From positions 992,001 to 1,056,000 of the forward strand of contig NZ_CP061205.1 of the NCBI RefSeq assembly GCF_015240255.1: a stretch of 64,000 nucleotides of DNA. The letters are read 5' to 3'. The position numbers and the translations under genes are program-made. Positions 52,593 through 58,841 of the stretch are shown one piece after another. The notes beneath the pieces are model-generated. The model searched no databases. It had not been told where the DNA came from and was given only the letters and a program-made list of their open reading frames with translations. Each line of letters begins with the position of its first letter. Position 1 is the first letter of the stretch. This DNA is from Kordiimonas pumila (GTDB lineage: Bacteria > Pseudomonadota > Alphaproteobacteria > Sphingomonadales > Kordiimonadaceae).

Positions 52593-53888
52593 ATGCCAGA
52601 CTTACCAACGCATCACACTCAGATAAACGCCATAAAACCACCCAGTGACGGGCAGGTGGATTATTATGGCAAGGGAAGGGATTCAGGATTAATATTGCGA
52701 GTTTCGCATGTCGGTAGAAAAACTTGGTTTGTGCGCTACTGGGTCAACCGCAAAGGTATAAAGACAAGAGCTAAGAAAACTATTGGTCAGTTCCCGGGCT
52801 TGGATTTAAAAGAAGCTAGGAGTGAGAAGGCCCGGCTCTTTGTTCGGATTGAGAAGGGTGAAGACCCTGCATTAGATGATAAAGAACAGGCTAGGAAAAC
52901 TTCAATCAAAACAGTTGAGGAACTATGCGACAAGTTTTTCGAGTTGAGAGAAGTTGAGCTATTCAAAGGAAGACTACGCCGCAACGTCAATGACGAGAAA
53001 AGCATGGCTAAATGCTACATCATACCTGTAATTGGCTCATACGCTCCTCATGCAGTTACTAGTGATGATATTGATGAGTTACTAGCAAAGGCTCAGAAGC
53101 GCTGCTCAGCGAACCGAGCCAACCGTATATTGGCTCTGTTGCGTGTTTTGTTTAAGTTTGCTCTATCTGCAAAGGGCCATAAATGTGTTGATGAGAACCC
53201 TGCGATCAACATCCCTGCGCCAGGCCAAGAACGAGCGAAGGTAATCGATCCGCCCAAGACAAGCGAGATCAAAGAACTTTGGGACCGGATAGAGAATGGT
53301 GTTCACCCAGATAAGGGCAATCCAATATTGATATCACCTCAAATCCAACTGGTATTGAAGTTGTTGCTACTCACAGGTCAACGCTCTGCTGAAGTATCAC
53401 AGGCACCTATCGATGAATTTGATATGGCTGATAGAGTTTGGATCATTTCAGGCTCTCGTACCAAGAATGGTAAACCGCATAAAATACCTCTCTCAGATTC
53501 CGCCTACGAACTGGTAAAACAAGCAATGGAATTAGCCAAGCAGGATGCACCGAATTCTCCATACCTATTCCCAGGCTGGACAGGCAGGAACGGCCTCAGG
53601 CGGGGAACTATACCAATAGGTAAGACAGCGCCTCACCATGCCCTAAAACGGGTAACAGCAGGTAGTAAGCTCGATAGGTTTACCGTGCATGATTTCAGAA
53701 AGATATGTGCCACTCAGATGGCAGAGCTAGGGGTTCTTATGGAGATTGTATCTGAGATACTGAACCATTCAATTAATACAGTGACAGCCAGGCATTATGC
53801 AAAACCAAGTTATTTACCTCAGATGAGGGAAGCACTTGAATTATGGTCAGATCATTTAATGAAGATTGTGCAGGGAAAAAATGAATAA
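52593..53888 (+). CDS. int: Tyrosine recombinase integrase
   Basis: About 431 residues from ATG 52593 (a TTG 12 bases earlier is possible). The N-terminal DUF4102-like domain (about 10-95; LILRVSHVGRKTWFVRYW) and a core-binding domain (about 105-200) precede the catalytic domain: Arg in TGQRSAEV near 264, H-x-x-R as HDFRK near 366, then LNHS and the Tyr nucleophile in ARHYAK near 401. Complete and apparently active P4-type integrase. It acts on the adjacent tRNA-Phe site. Its last 8 bases overlap the start of the next gene. Confidence 0.93.
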   Translation: MPDLPTHHTQINAIKPPSDGQVDYYGKGRDSGLILRVSHVGRKTWFVRYWVNRKGIKTRAKKTIGQFPGLDLKEARSEKARLFVRIEKGEDPALDDKEQARKTSIKTVEELCDKFFELREVELFKGRLRRNVNDEKSMAKCYIIPVIGSYAPHAVTSDDIDELLAKAQKRCSANRANRILALLRVLFKFALSAKGHKCVDENPAINIPAPGQERAKVIDPPKTSEIKELWDRIENGVHPDKGNPILISPQIQLVLKLLLLTGQRSAEVSQAPIDEFDMADRVWIISGSRTKNGKPHKIPLSDSAYELVKQAMELAKQDAPNSPYLFPGWTGRNGLRRGTIPIGKTAPHHALKRVTAGSKLDRFTVHDFRKICATQMAELGVLMEIVSEILNHSINTVTARHYAKPSYLPQMREALELWSDHLMKIVQGKNE

Positions 53889-54621
53889 GAAACCCATTCC
53901 ATATGGTTACTGCCTCTTACACGACGCACCTGAGTATTTAGCAGGGTCTGAGTCCGTGGAGCAAGATATGGCAGTAGTATCCATTAAAGAGGCACTGAGG
54001 TTAGGCAAGATAGAAGCAAAGCTTTATTTAGATGACCCTAACGGTAACTTGGGTACAACTATAATATATGATCTAGCGCGAAATTTCATAGTCTCTCCGG
54101 ACCTAGATTTAGCGTTCACGGGTTCTAAAGGTTGGTCTCTATGGAATAAGTCTGAGAAGAATCAAACAAATGGCATCAGCAATTTGTCTGAGATTTTGGT
54201 GGACGAAAAAGCAACCAACTTATTTGGCTCTAAGCAAAGGATTTATGCGCGCATCAATGGTCGAGTTATTATTCACCAAGTGACGTTAGATGACTTTCAA
54301 ATGATCTGTACTGGGACTAACAACAAAGATGCAGGCGCAAATATACCTCTCAGAGCTCGGTCCGGCGGTCCGGGACGTCCAACAACAAGACATCTAGTGC
54401 TCCCTCATTTCAGAGAGAGGGTTGAAAATAACCGATGTGAAAAGGGTGTAGGGAAAGAAGCTGAGTATCTTTCAGGCTGGCTGCAACAAGAATATCCACA
54501 TGAGCACCAGCTCGGCAGTAATAGCATCGAGAATTGGATTCGAGATGTTTTCAAAAAAGCCCGGGCTGGCAAGGTTCCAGAACACATGTGGGAAAACATG
54601 TTAAAGCCAAAATCCCATTAA
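53881..54621 (+). CDS. Unknown protein coupled to the integrase
   Basis: A 246-residue soluble protein from ATG 53881, overlapping the integrase stop (ATGAATAA), with AGGGA in the end of int. N-terminal part includes YGYCLLHDAPEYL, central FTGSKGWSLWN, and a basic patch ARSGGPGRPTTRHLVLPHF near residue 160 followed by a helical C-terminus (SNSIENWIRDVFKKARAGKVP) that looks like a DNA-binding helix set. I recognise no family. Tight coupling with int suggests a role in element maintenance or excision. A good terminator follows. Confidence 0.65.
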   Translation: MNKKPIPYGYCLLHDAPEYLAGSESVEQDMAVVSIKEALRLGKIEAKLYLDDPNGNLGTTIIYDLARNFIVSPDLDLAFTGSKGWSLWNKSEKNQTNGISNLSEILVDEKATNLFGSKQRIYARINGRVIIHQVTLDDFQMICTGTNNKDAGANIPLRARSGGPGRPTTRHLVLPHFRERVENNRCEKGVGKEAEYLSGWLQQEYPHEHQLGSNSIENWIRDVFKKARAGKVPEHMWENMLKPKSH

Positions 54622-54646
54622 ATTACCCATTTAATTGAATAAAAGG

Positions 54647-54670
54647 GCCCACTTTTTAGTGGGCTTTTTT
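54647..54670 (+). terminator. Terminator after int operon
   Basis: Stem GCCCAC/GTGGGC with loop TTTTTA followed by six T. It lies 25 bp past the stop of the integrase-coupled gene. Confidence 0.9.
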
Positions 54671-54723
54671 CATCTTACATCCTTGGTGTGCAAATGACTG
54701 CACGACAAACCAAAGGAATTAAA

Positions 54724-54972
54724 ATGCATAATAGTAAGAGCTCTATTCAGCAGAATGAGCAAAGTATCCAAACCATGTCACCTATACCTGACCGGGTCAT
54801 CCGAGAGAAGGAACGGCGCTATCTCACAGGCGTATCAAATACTACCTGGTGGCGTCTTGAGAAAGCGGGACTAGCCCCCAAGGGCTTTAAGCTTGGAGCA
54901 GCTGCAAAAGGGTGGACACTCAACTCCATCGAAGAGTGGATCAAATCACGTAAGGAGGGCCAACCATGGTAG
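54724..54972 (+). CDS. AlpA-like excisionase/regulator
   Basis: An 82-residue protein from ATG 54724 (AAAGGAA 7 bases upstream; an ATG at 54694 is an alternative). Residues about 20-80 hold a winged helix-turn-helix: YLTGVSNTTWWRLEKAGLAPKGFKLG then GWTLNSIEEWIKSRK, the AlpA/MerR-like excisionase pattern of P4-like elements. It should bind DNA near att or the replication promoter. Its stop overlaps the ATG of the next gene by 7 bases, so they are coupled. Confidence 0.82.
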   Translation: MHNSKSSIQQNEQSIQTMSPIPDRVIREKERRYLTGVSNTTWWRLEKAGLAPKGFKLGAAAKGWTLNSIEEWIKSRKEGQPW

Positions 54973-55184
54973 CTCCTTATCGTGATAGGCACTCAGATGC
55001 CTATAAGGAAAGCCTGATCGCTAGATTAGCCAGTAAGCCCGGTTTAAGGGGGGCTATTGATGCGAACTGTGTGGAATGTATCTACGATCCTCGCGATAGC
55101 GGGACTTGGAGAAAACAGTGTGAGGATTGCTCTTGCCTGAGCTGTCCGTTGCATCCAGTTAGACCTACAACCATTAACAAATAA
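54966..55184 (+). CDS. Cys-rich 72-residue protein
   Basis: Short basic protein that begins VAPYRDRHSDAYKESLIARL after the initiator Met. The C-terminal half has six Cys in CVEC, and KQCEDCSCLSC, suitable for zinc binding. GGAGGGCC precedes the ATG, which overlaps the stop of the AlpA-like gene. Similar small Cys-rich proteins are common in alphaproteobacterial satellites without known role. A hairpin-type terminator follows. Confidence 0.65.
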   Translation: MVAPYRDRHSDAYKESLIARLASKPGLRGAIDANCVECIYDPRDSGTWRKQCEDCSCLSCPLHPVRPTTINK

Positions 55185-55187
55185 AAA

Positions 55188-55217
55188 GCCCGCTCAAGTA
55201 ATCAGAGCAGGCCTTTT
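55188..55217 (+). terminator. Terminator after the AlpA operon
   Basis: GCCCGCTC pairs with GAGCAGGC (one mismatch) around a 9-base loop, followed by CTTTTC. Confidence 0.65.
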
Positions 55218-55292
55218 CGTTCGTTTGATCGTGGATGATGATACCCTGTCTCTGTTTATTTGCAACGGCTTTCTTAATAGAAAGTTTGTATT

Positions 55293-56417
55293 ATGACAGA
55301 TAACAGTACCCCTAGTCTTGTTGAAGATTTATTACCTGCAACAGGCACAATTGATATTGAAGCTTTGCTGGATAACATTGAAGGCTTTATACTTAGTCAC
55401 TCTATATTACCTCCTGGGGCAAGTGCCGCGCTCACACTTTGGTGTCTCGCCTCCTACAATATTAACAATTTTCGAATTTTCCCGAAACTGGTAATTTGCA
55501 GCCCCCAAAGGCGATGCGGTAAATCGACGGTATTGGATTTAATTGAAGCTTTTTCTAGTAAAGCACTAGTGACTTCAAATATGACACCGGCAACTATTTT
55601 TCGTATTATTGAAAGTGATCAGCCTACATTGATCATTGATGAGGCCGACACATTTGTTGCTGGTGGCAGTAAGGAAATGATTGGCATAATTAACAGCGGG
55701 CACGCAAGGTCTCGGGCATATGCAAATAGGTGTGCAGCTGAGACCCACCAAGTCCAAAGGTTTAGCACTTGGGCACCTATGGCGTTGGCTTCCATTGGTG
55801 AACTTTCCTCGACCATAATGGACAGAGCAGTGGTCATTACGTTGAAGCGGAAAACTGCAAGAGAAACTGTTTTAAGGTTAGTTCCAGATCTACCCCAAAA
55901 ATCTATTCTAGATCGAAGAAAGCTACTCAAGTGGAGTTTAGATAATGAAGCTCAAATATCTAACAATCTAATTGAACCGCCCAACATAGGAAATGACAGA
56001 GCTGTCGATAACTGGTTGCCTCTGTTCACTATAGCCAATCAGGTTAGCGCTGTGTGGCTGGATAAGTGTGAGGCTGCGTATCAGGCACTCACTGAAAGTG
56101 AGTTGCAGGCAAGTCTGGAAGACCAACTGCTTATAGATATAAGGTTGATATTCGTGGAAAAGGCAGTGACCCGTATTTCATCGCAAGAACTTGTCTTTGA
56201 GCTTCTAGCAGATATCGATAGCCGGTGGCACTTAGCTAACAATGGAAGAGCTATGAAAGCACCTGTCGTGGCTCGAATATTACGACCATTCAGGGTCAAG
56301 TCCAGAAACCTACGTTTTGGAAATGGTACCCAAGCTAAAGGTTATGAGCTTAGTGATTTTAAGGATACGTTTGATCGCTACCTAGAACCTTTGGTACCCC
56401 CTTTGAAATTGCCGTAG
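55293..56417 (+). CDS. DUF3631 ATPase (replication helicase-like), no primase domain
   Basis: A 374-residue protein. Walker A is CSPQRRCGKST near residue 70-80 and Walker B LIIDEADTF near 113-121, with DUF3631-type sequence after (RVVITLKRK-like strand, LPLFTIANQVS). The C-terminal part (about 285-370) resembles a winged-helix finishing in TQAKGYELSDFKDTFDRYL. In many elements this unit is joined to a Toprim/primase domain or encoded next to one; neither is seen here. It probably drives element replication. The ATG follows AGAAAG. Confidence 0.85.
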   Translation: MTDNSTPSLVEDLLPATGTIDIEALLDNIEGFILSHSILPPGASAALTLWCLASYNINNFRIFPKLVICSPQRRCGKSTVLDLIEAFSSKALVTSNMTPATIFRIIESDQPTLIIDEADTFVAGGSKEMIGIINSGHARSRAYANRCAAETHQVQRFSTWAPMALASIGELSSTIMDRAVVITLKRKTARETVLRLVPDLPQKSILDRRKLLKWSLDNEAQISNNLIEPPNIGNDRAVDNWLPLFTIANQVSAVWLDKCEAAYQALTESELQASLEDQLLIDIRLIFVEKAVTRISSQELVFELLADIDSRWHLANNGRAMKAPVVARILRPFRVKSRNLRFGNGTQAKGYELSDFKDTFDRYLEPLVPPLKLP

Positions 56418-57124
56418 CATCGTCCCACCCAATGCTAATGATCAAAAAACGGCGCTGCGTAGAGGTTGCGCAGCGTTGTCACTCCTCGCATTCTTGGTAA
56501 ACGGGACGGTGGGACGGTAAAATGAGAGTAGGGCTATGGCTAGGACGAATAGCTCTCAATTATCCATCTAACCAAAAACCTATACCCACCCGACTCTTTA
56601 ACACTTGCTGATTATAGAAGTCCGGAGAAGTTCTAATACATGTGTCAGACTTCTATTGGTTCCATGACAGCCTTGGCTTTGGCACAGTCCGATTTTGATG
56701 AATCTGGAGATTTATTCGTAGAAGTCTCTCCAGGGCCATAACTATATCCTAAATCTCTGAAACCCCCACTTTTCAACCATATGCAGCCGATATGTTATTT
56801 CGAACCTGAAACGGGTTGCCAGGCCCACTCCAACCCATAAGGCTAATTGCAAAACCAGGGACGGTTCTCAGCGTCGCGCAGCGTAAGCTGAAACCTCAAT
56901 GCCAGGTTTTGTGATTAGCCGTACTGAAAAATAGCCTTTAAATAATAATTATGTGCACGCTCGCGGCTCTCGCACTCACTTCACAAGGCTCCTTGCATGC
57001 GCTGCGCGCATCCGGGCCTTGTTCGTGGCACACCGCCGCTCCGCTACGTCTTCCTCGCTAATATCCCTCCCCGAAAAATGGGGTATTACCAAGTAACCTG
57101 TGAGCTTGGGGCAGCACAAGGTAT
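56418..57124. other. 707-bp non-coding stretch with several inverted repeats
   Basis: No convincing gene. It holds (i) a hairpin CGCTGCG/CGCAGCG at 56453-56475; (ii) TAGAAGTC/GACTTCTA at 56615-56655; (iii) a long stem at 56841-56920; (iv) a GC-rich patch at 56955-57065. The position just after the replication ATPase gene suits an origin, an oriT or a structured RNA, but no iteron array or nic-site consensus was recognised. Confidence 0.55.
56841..56920. repeat. 80-bp extended stem-loop
   Basis: GGCTAATTGCAAAACC (56841-56856) pairs with GGTTTTGTGATTAGCC (56905-56920) with two mismatches. Inside, GGTT-CAGC and GCTG-AACC segments continue the stem, with a GCGTCGCGCAGCG tip. The extended symmetry indicates a folded RNA or a DNA hairpin. 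Confidence 0.6.
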
Positions 57125-57391
57125 TTAATCCTCGCCCTTGGACATAAAATAGGTAATCAAAATTGCTATAACAGAGGTATGGGGCAATGCAGCTACAAGG
57201 CAATATATCGCGAAACACGCTCCGAAAATGAAAATTTGATTAACGAGAATCACAATAACCCAAGTGATCATGAATGCTTTGAAGTTTTCCCGAACGGCCA
57301 TGATAATGTCGTAGATCATCACCCTACGGGCTATTTTCTTATGTCTTTTCTTAATCATCTTTTGCCACTTATCGTTATCTACAACGCTCAT
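57125..57391 (-). CDS. Small two-helix membrane protein
   Basis: An 88-residue protein with a strongly basic N-terminal region (WQKMIKKRHKKIARR) and two hydrophobic helices (about 38-55 and 58-80), so both ends are probably cytoplasmic. No family recognised. Its ATG overlaps the stop of the upstream gene (ATGA), which supports that it is expressed. Small basic two-helix proteins are sometimes toxins or effector pores in defence islands; nothing here proves that. Confidence 0.55.
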   Translation of the reverse strand: MSVVDNDKWQKMIKKRHKKIARRVMIYDIIMAVRENFKAFMITWVIVILVNQIFIFGACFAIYCLVAALPHTSVIAILITYFMSKGED

Positions 57392-57705
57392 AACATGCCT
57401 TTCCTGATCTCTTGATCAATGAGCGCCCTGACTTTTTCAGCCTTAGTTTCATTGTGTTCGGGGACTAGTCCTTTTTCTAGGTCTGCTTTAACAATGTCGG
57501 CGGCAGTGGCTCCCTCTTTGGAAATGCTGTGTTGTGGGAAGCGTTCTATCCATCGTAGATGTGCCATTATATCAACTTCCGATGACCTTGTAGAAGCCCA
57601 GAACAGAGCTCGTTCCATATTATGATTGTCGCCACCGGTGGCGAAGTCCATTGATGCGATTGTATTCTTTATGGTCTTTGTGAGTATCCAGTCACCTAAT
57701 CCCAT
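57388..57705 (-). CDS. Unknown 105-residue protein
   Basis: Starts at ATG 57705 (MGLGDWILTKT) with AAGGA 6 bases upstream. It is helical and acidic at the end (KAEKVRALIDQEIRKGML). It contains no recognised motif. It is translationally coupled to the membrane protein downstream and lies 10 bp after the small reading frame at 57716. The pair is typical of accessory genes in mobile elements. Confidence 0.55.
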   Translation of the reverse strand: MGLGDWILTKTIKNTIASMDFATGGDNHNMERALFWASTRSSEVDIMAHLRWIERFPQHSISKEGATAADIVKADLEKGLVPEHNETKAEKVRALIDQEIRKGML

Positions 57706-57715
57706 GTCTTTTCCT

Positions 57716-57899
57716 TCAATTCTCTTTTTGCCAGTGTCTAACTGCAATGGCATTCTCATATGTAACTTCGTAAACGCCCGGTTTCATCACAAACTCTTGA
57801 TTTAGAAGCTCAGCCTTGAATAGGTGAGGTTGGGCGGTCGCTAACTTTGGTTCCATAGGGGTTGATGGGGAACACGACTATTAACCAAACAGCTATCAT
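57716..57899 (-). pseudogene. Small secreted-type gene, apparently frameshifted
   Basis: From ATG 57899 (GGAG 8 bases upstream) a 29-codon frame begins MIAVWLIVVFPINPYGTK like a signal sequence and stops at 57810. In the +1 frame, coding-like sequence continues to a stop at 57716 (LFKAELLNQEFVMKPGVYE, ending RHWQKEN). Joined near 57855 they would give one protein of about 60 residues. Either a frameshift mutation, a sequencing error or two overlapping frames could explain this. Confidence 0.4.
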
Positions 57900-57900
57900 T

Positions 57901-58138
57901 TTAGCCACTCCATGAATCTATTTTATTTGAATCGTTAGCTTCTTTTCGAGCCCTAGATTCTCTTTCCGCCAAGTAACCTCACTAGAATCACTGCGGGCCA
58001 AACAAAAACTGATAGGAACAAAGTTAGTGTACTCATTCCATTGCTCTTCTTAATGTTTGCACTCGAGTAGCTAAACACCGTTGATCGTTGTCTCCAGTAG
58101 AAAGCTAGTCCCACGCCGATTAATAGATACACGCTCAT
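57901..58138 (-). pseudogene. Small membrane protein, possible C-terminal frameshift
   Basis: ATG 58138 (GGAG 7 bases upstream) opens MSVYLLIGVGLAFYW, then a second helix TLFLSVFVWPAVILVRLL, stopping at 57953 after GGKRI. From about 57972 the +1 frame continues as LAERESRARKEANDSNKI and stops at 57901, one base before the next ATG (57899). The charged tail and perfect junction with the next gene suggest that this longer form was the original protein. As read, the product is 61 residues. Confidence 0.45.
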
Positions 58139-58152
58139 CACTAACTCCAATA

Positions 58153-58438
58153 TTAGTTTTCCCGATTTATGTTATCAGTCAAAAATAGCCGTCCAAACAC
58201 CGTCTCATGCTGAGCTTTTTTTTGATAGTAACGCCCTAGCTCATTTCTGTTCATAACTATTCTGTAACCGGTAACTGCACCGTTTTTGTCTAGACAATGT
58301 ATCGTGTTTGCGGTTCTAGCGCGTACTGTTACAGCTTGAATCTCCAGCCATGTAATATAAAAAGGGCTGTGCAGCGCCAGCACATGCAACAAGTGAGCTT
58401 GTAAGGAACAGAGCAATTAGTTTTGTTTCAATTTTCAT
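58153..58438 (-). pseudogene. Small lipoprotein gene, apparently frameshifted
   Basis: ATG 58438 has AGGA 7 bases upstream and opens MKIETKLIALFLTSSLVACAG, an excellent lipoprotein signal with lipobox LVAC, but stops after 40 codons at 58316. The -1/+2 frame across and beyond this point stays open to 58153 and reads like a protein (CLDKNGAVTGYRIVMNR ... GRLFLTDNINREN). A single frameshift near 58320-58345 would make a lipoprotein of about 95 residues. The next gene follows its stop by 15 bp. Confidence 0.45.
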
Positions 58439-58516
58439 GTGCATCCTACTTCAATGTTTCGTAGTGCTGTCAGAACATAAAGGGGCAATATAGCGATTTA
58501 TCAATTAGTTCCTGAT

Positions 58517-58552
58517 TTGGGTACATGGTAACACGTACCTATTATCGGTACA
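58517..58552 (+). promoter_or_regulatory. XRE promoter with operator, leaderless start
   Basis: TTGGGT (58517-58522) and TATTAT (58540-58545) are 17 bases apart. GGTAC/GTACC at 58520-58539 is an inverted repeat that fills the spacer, and GGTAC recurs at 58547-58551, right before the ATG at 58553. The predicted RNA start is at or one base before the ATG and no ribosome site exists, so the mRNA is probably leaderless and autorepressed. Confidence 0.6.
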
Positions 58553-58801
58553 ATGATCAAATCACTGAACTCAAATGAACATAGAATTTTAATTGATTGG
58601 CTTAAAAAAGGACGCGCCAGTCAAGGAATGACTATGCGCGAGTTAGCGACAAAAATGAAAACTCCCCATTCATTTATAGGCAAGGTAGAGCAGGGTGAGC
58701 GGCGCTTAGATGTGGTCGAATATATTCGCTATTGTAAAGCCTTAGGGGTTTCGCCTGTAGAAGGTTTAGAACTGTTAATAGCGAGCGTGTCTAAGGGTTA
58801 G
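58553..58801 (+). CDS. XRE-family repressor
   Basis: An 82-residue helix-turn-helix protein: GRASQGMTMRELATKMKTPHSFIGKVEQGERRLDVVEYIRYCKALG is the complete five-helix HTH_XRE domain, residues about 18-66 (shown in part: SFIGKVEQGERRLDV). There is no other domain. It is convergent with the AIPR gene (40 bp between stops) and divergent from the small-gene operon on its left. It likely represses its own promoter through GGTAC repeats and may control the element's cargo. Confidence 0.88.
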   Translation: MIKSLNSNEHRILIDWLKKGRASQGMTMRELATKMKTPHSFIGKVEQGERRLDVVEYIRYCKALGVSPVEGLELLIASVSKG

Positions 58802-58841
58802 AGTTAGGTAACAGTATTTTTCCGTCAAGCGAAACTAGTCA

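Noticed and set aside
56976-57218. 80-codon minus-strand frame over the GC-rich patch
   Set aside because: Arg/Ala-rich end, no ribosome site, unusual Cys content; overlaps the end of the membrane protein gene and looks like a chance frame.
58153-58438. Rz/Rz1-like overlapping spanin pair
   Set aside because: The lipoprotein frame comes first and the second frame has no transmembrane start, the reverse of the Rz/Rz1 layout.
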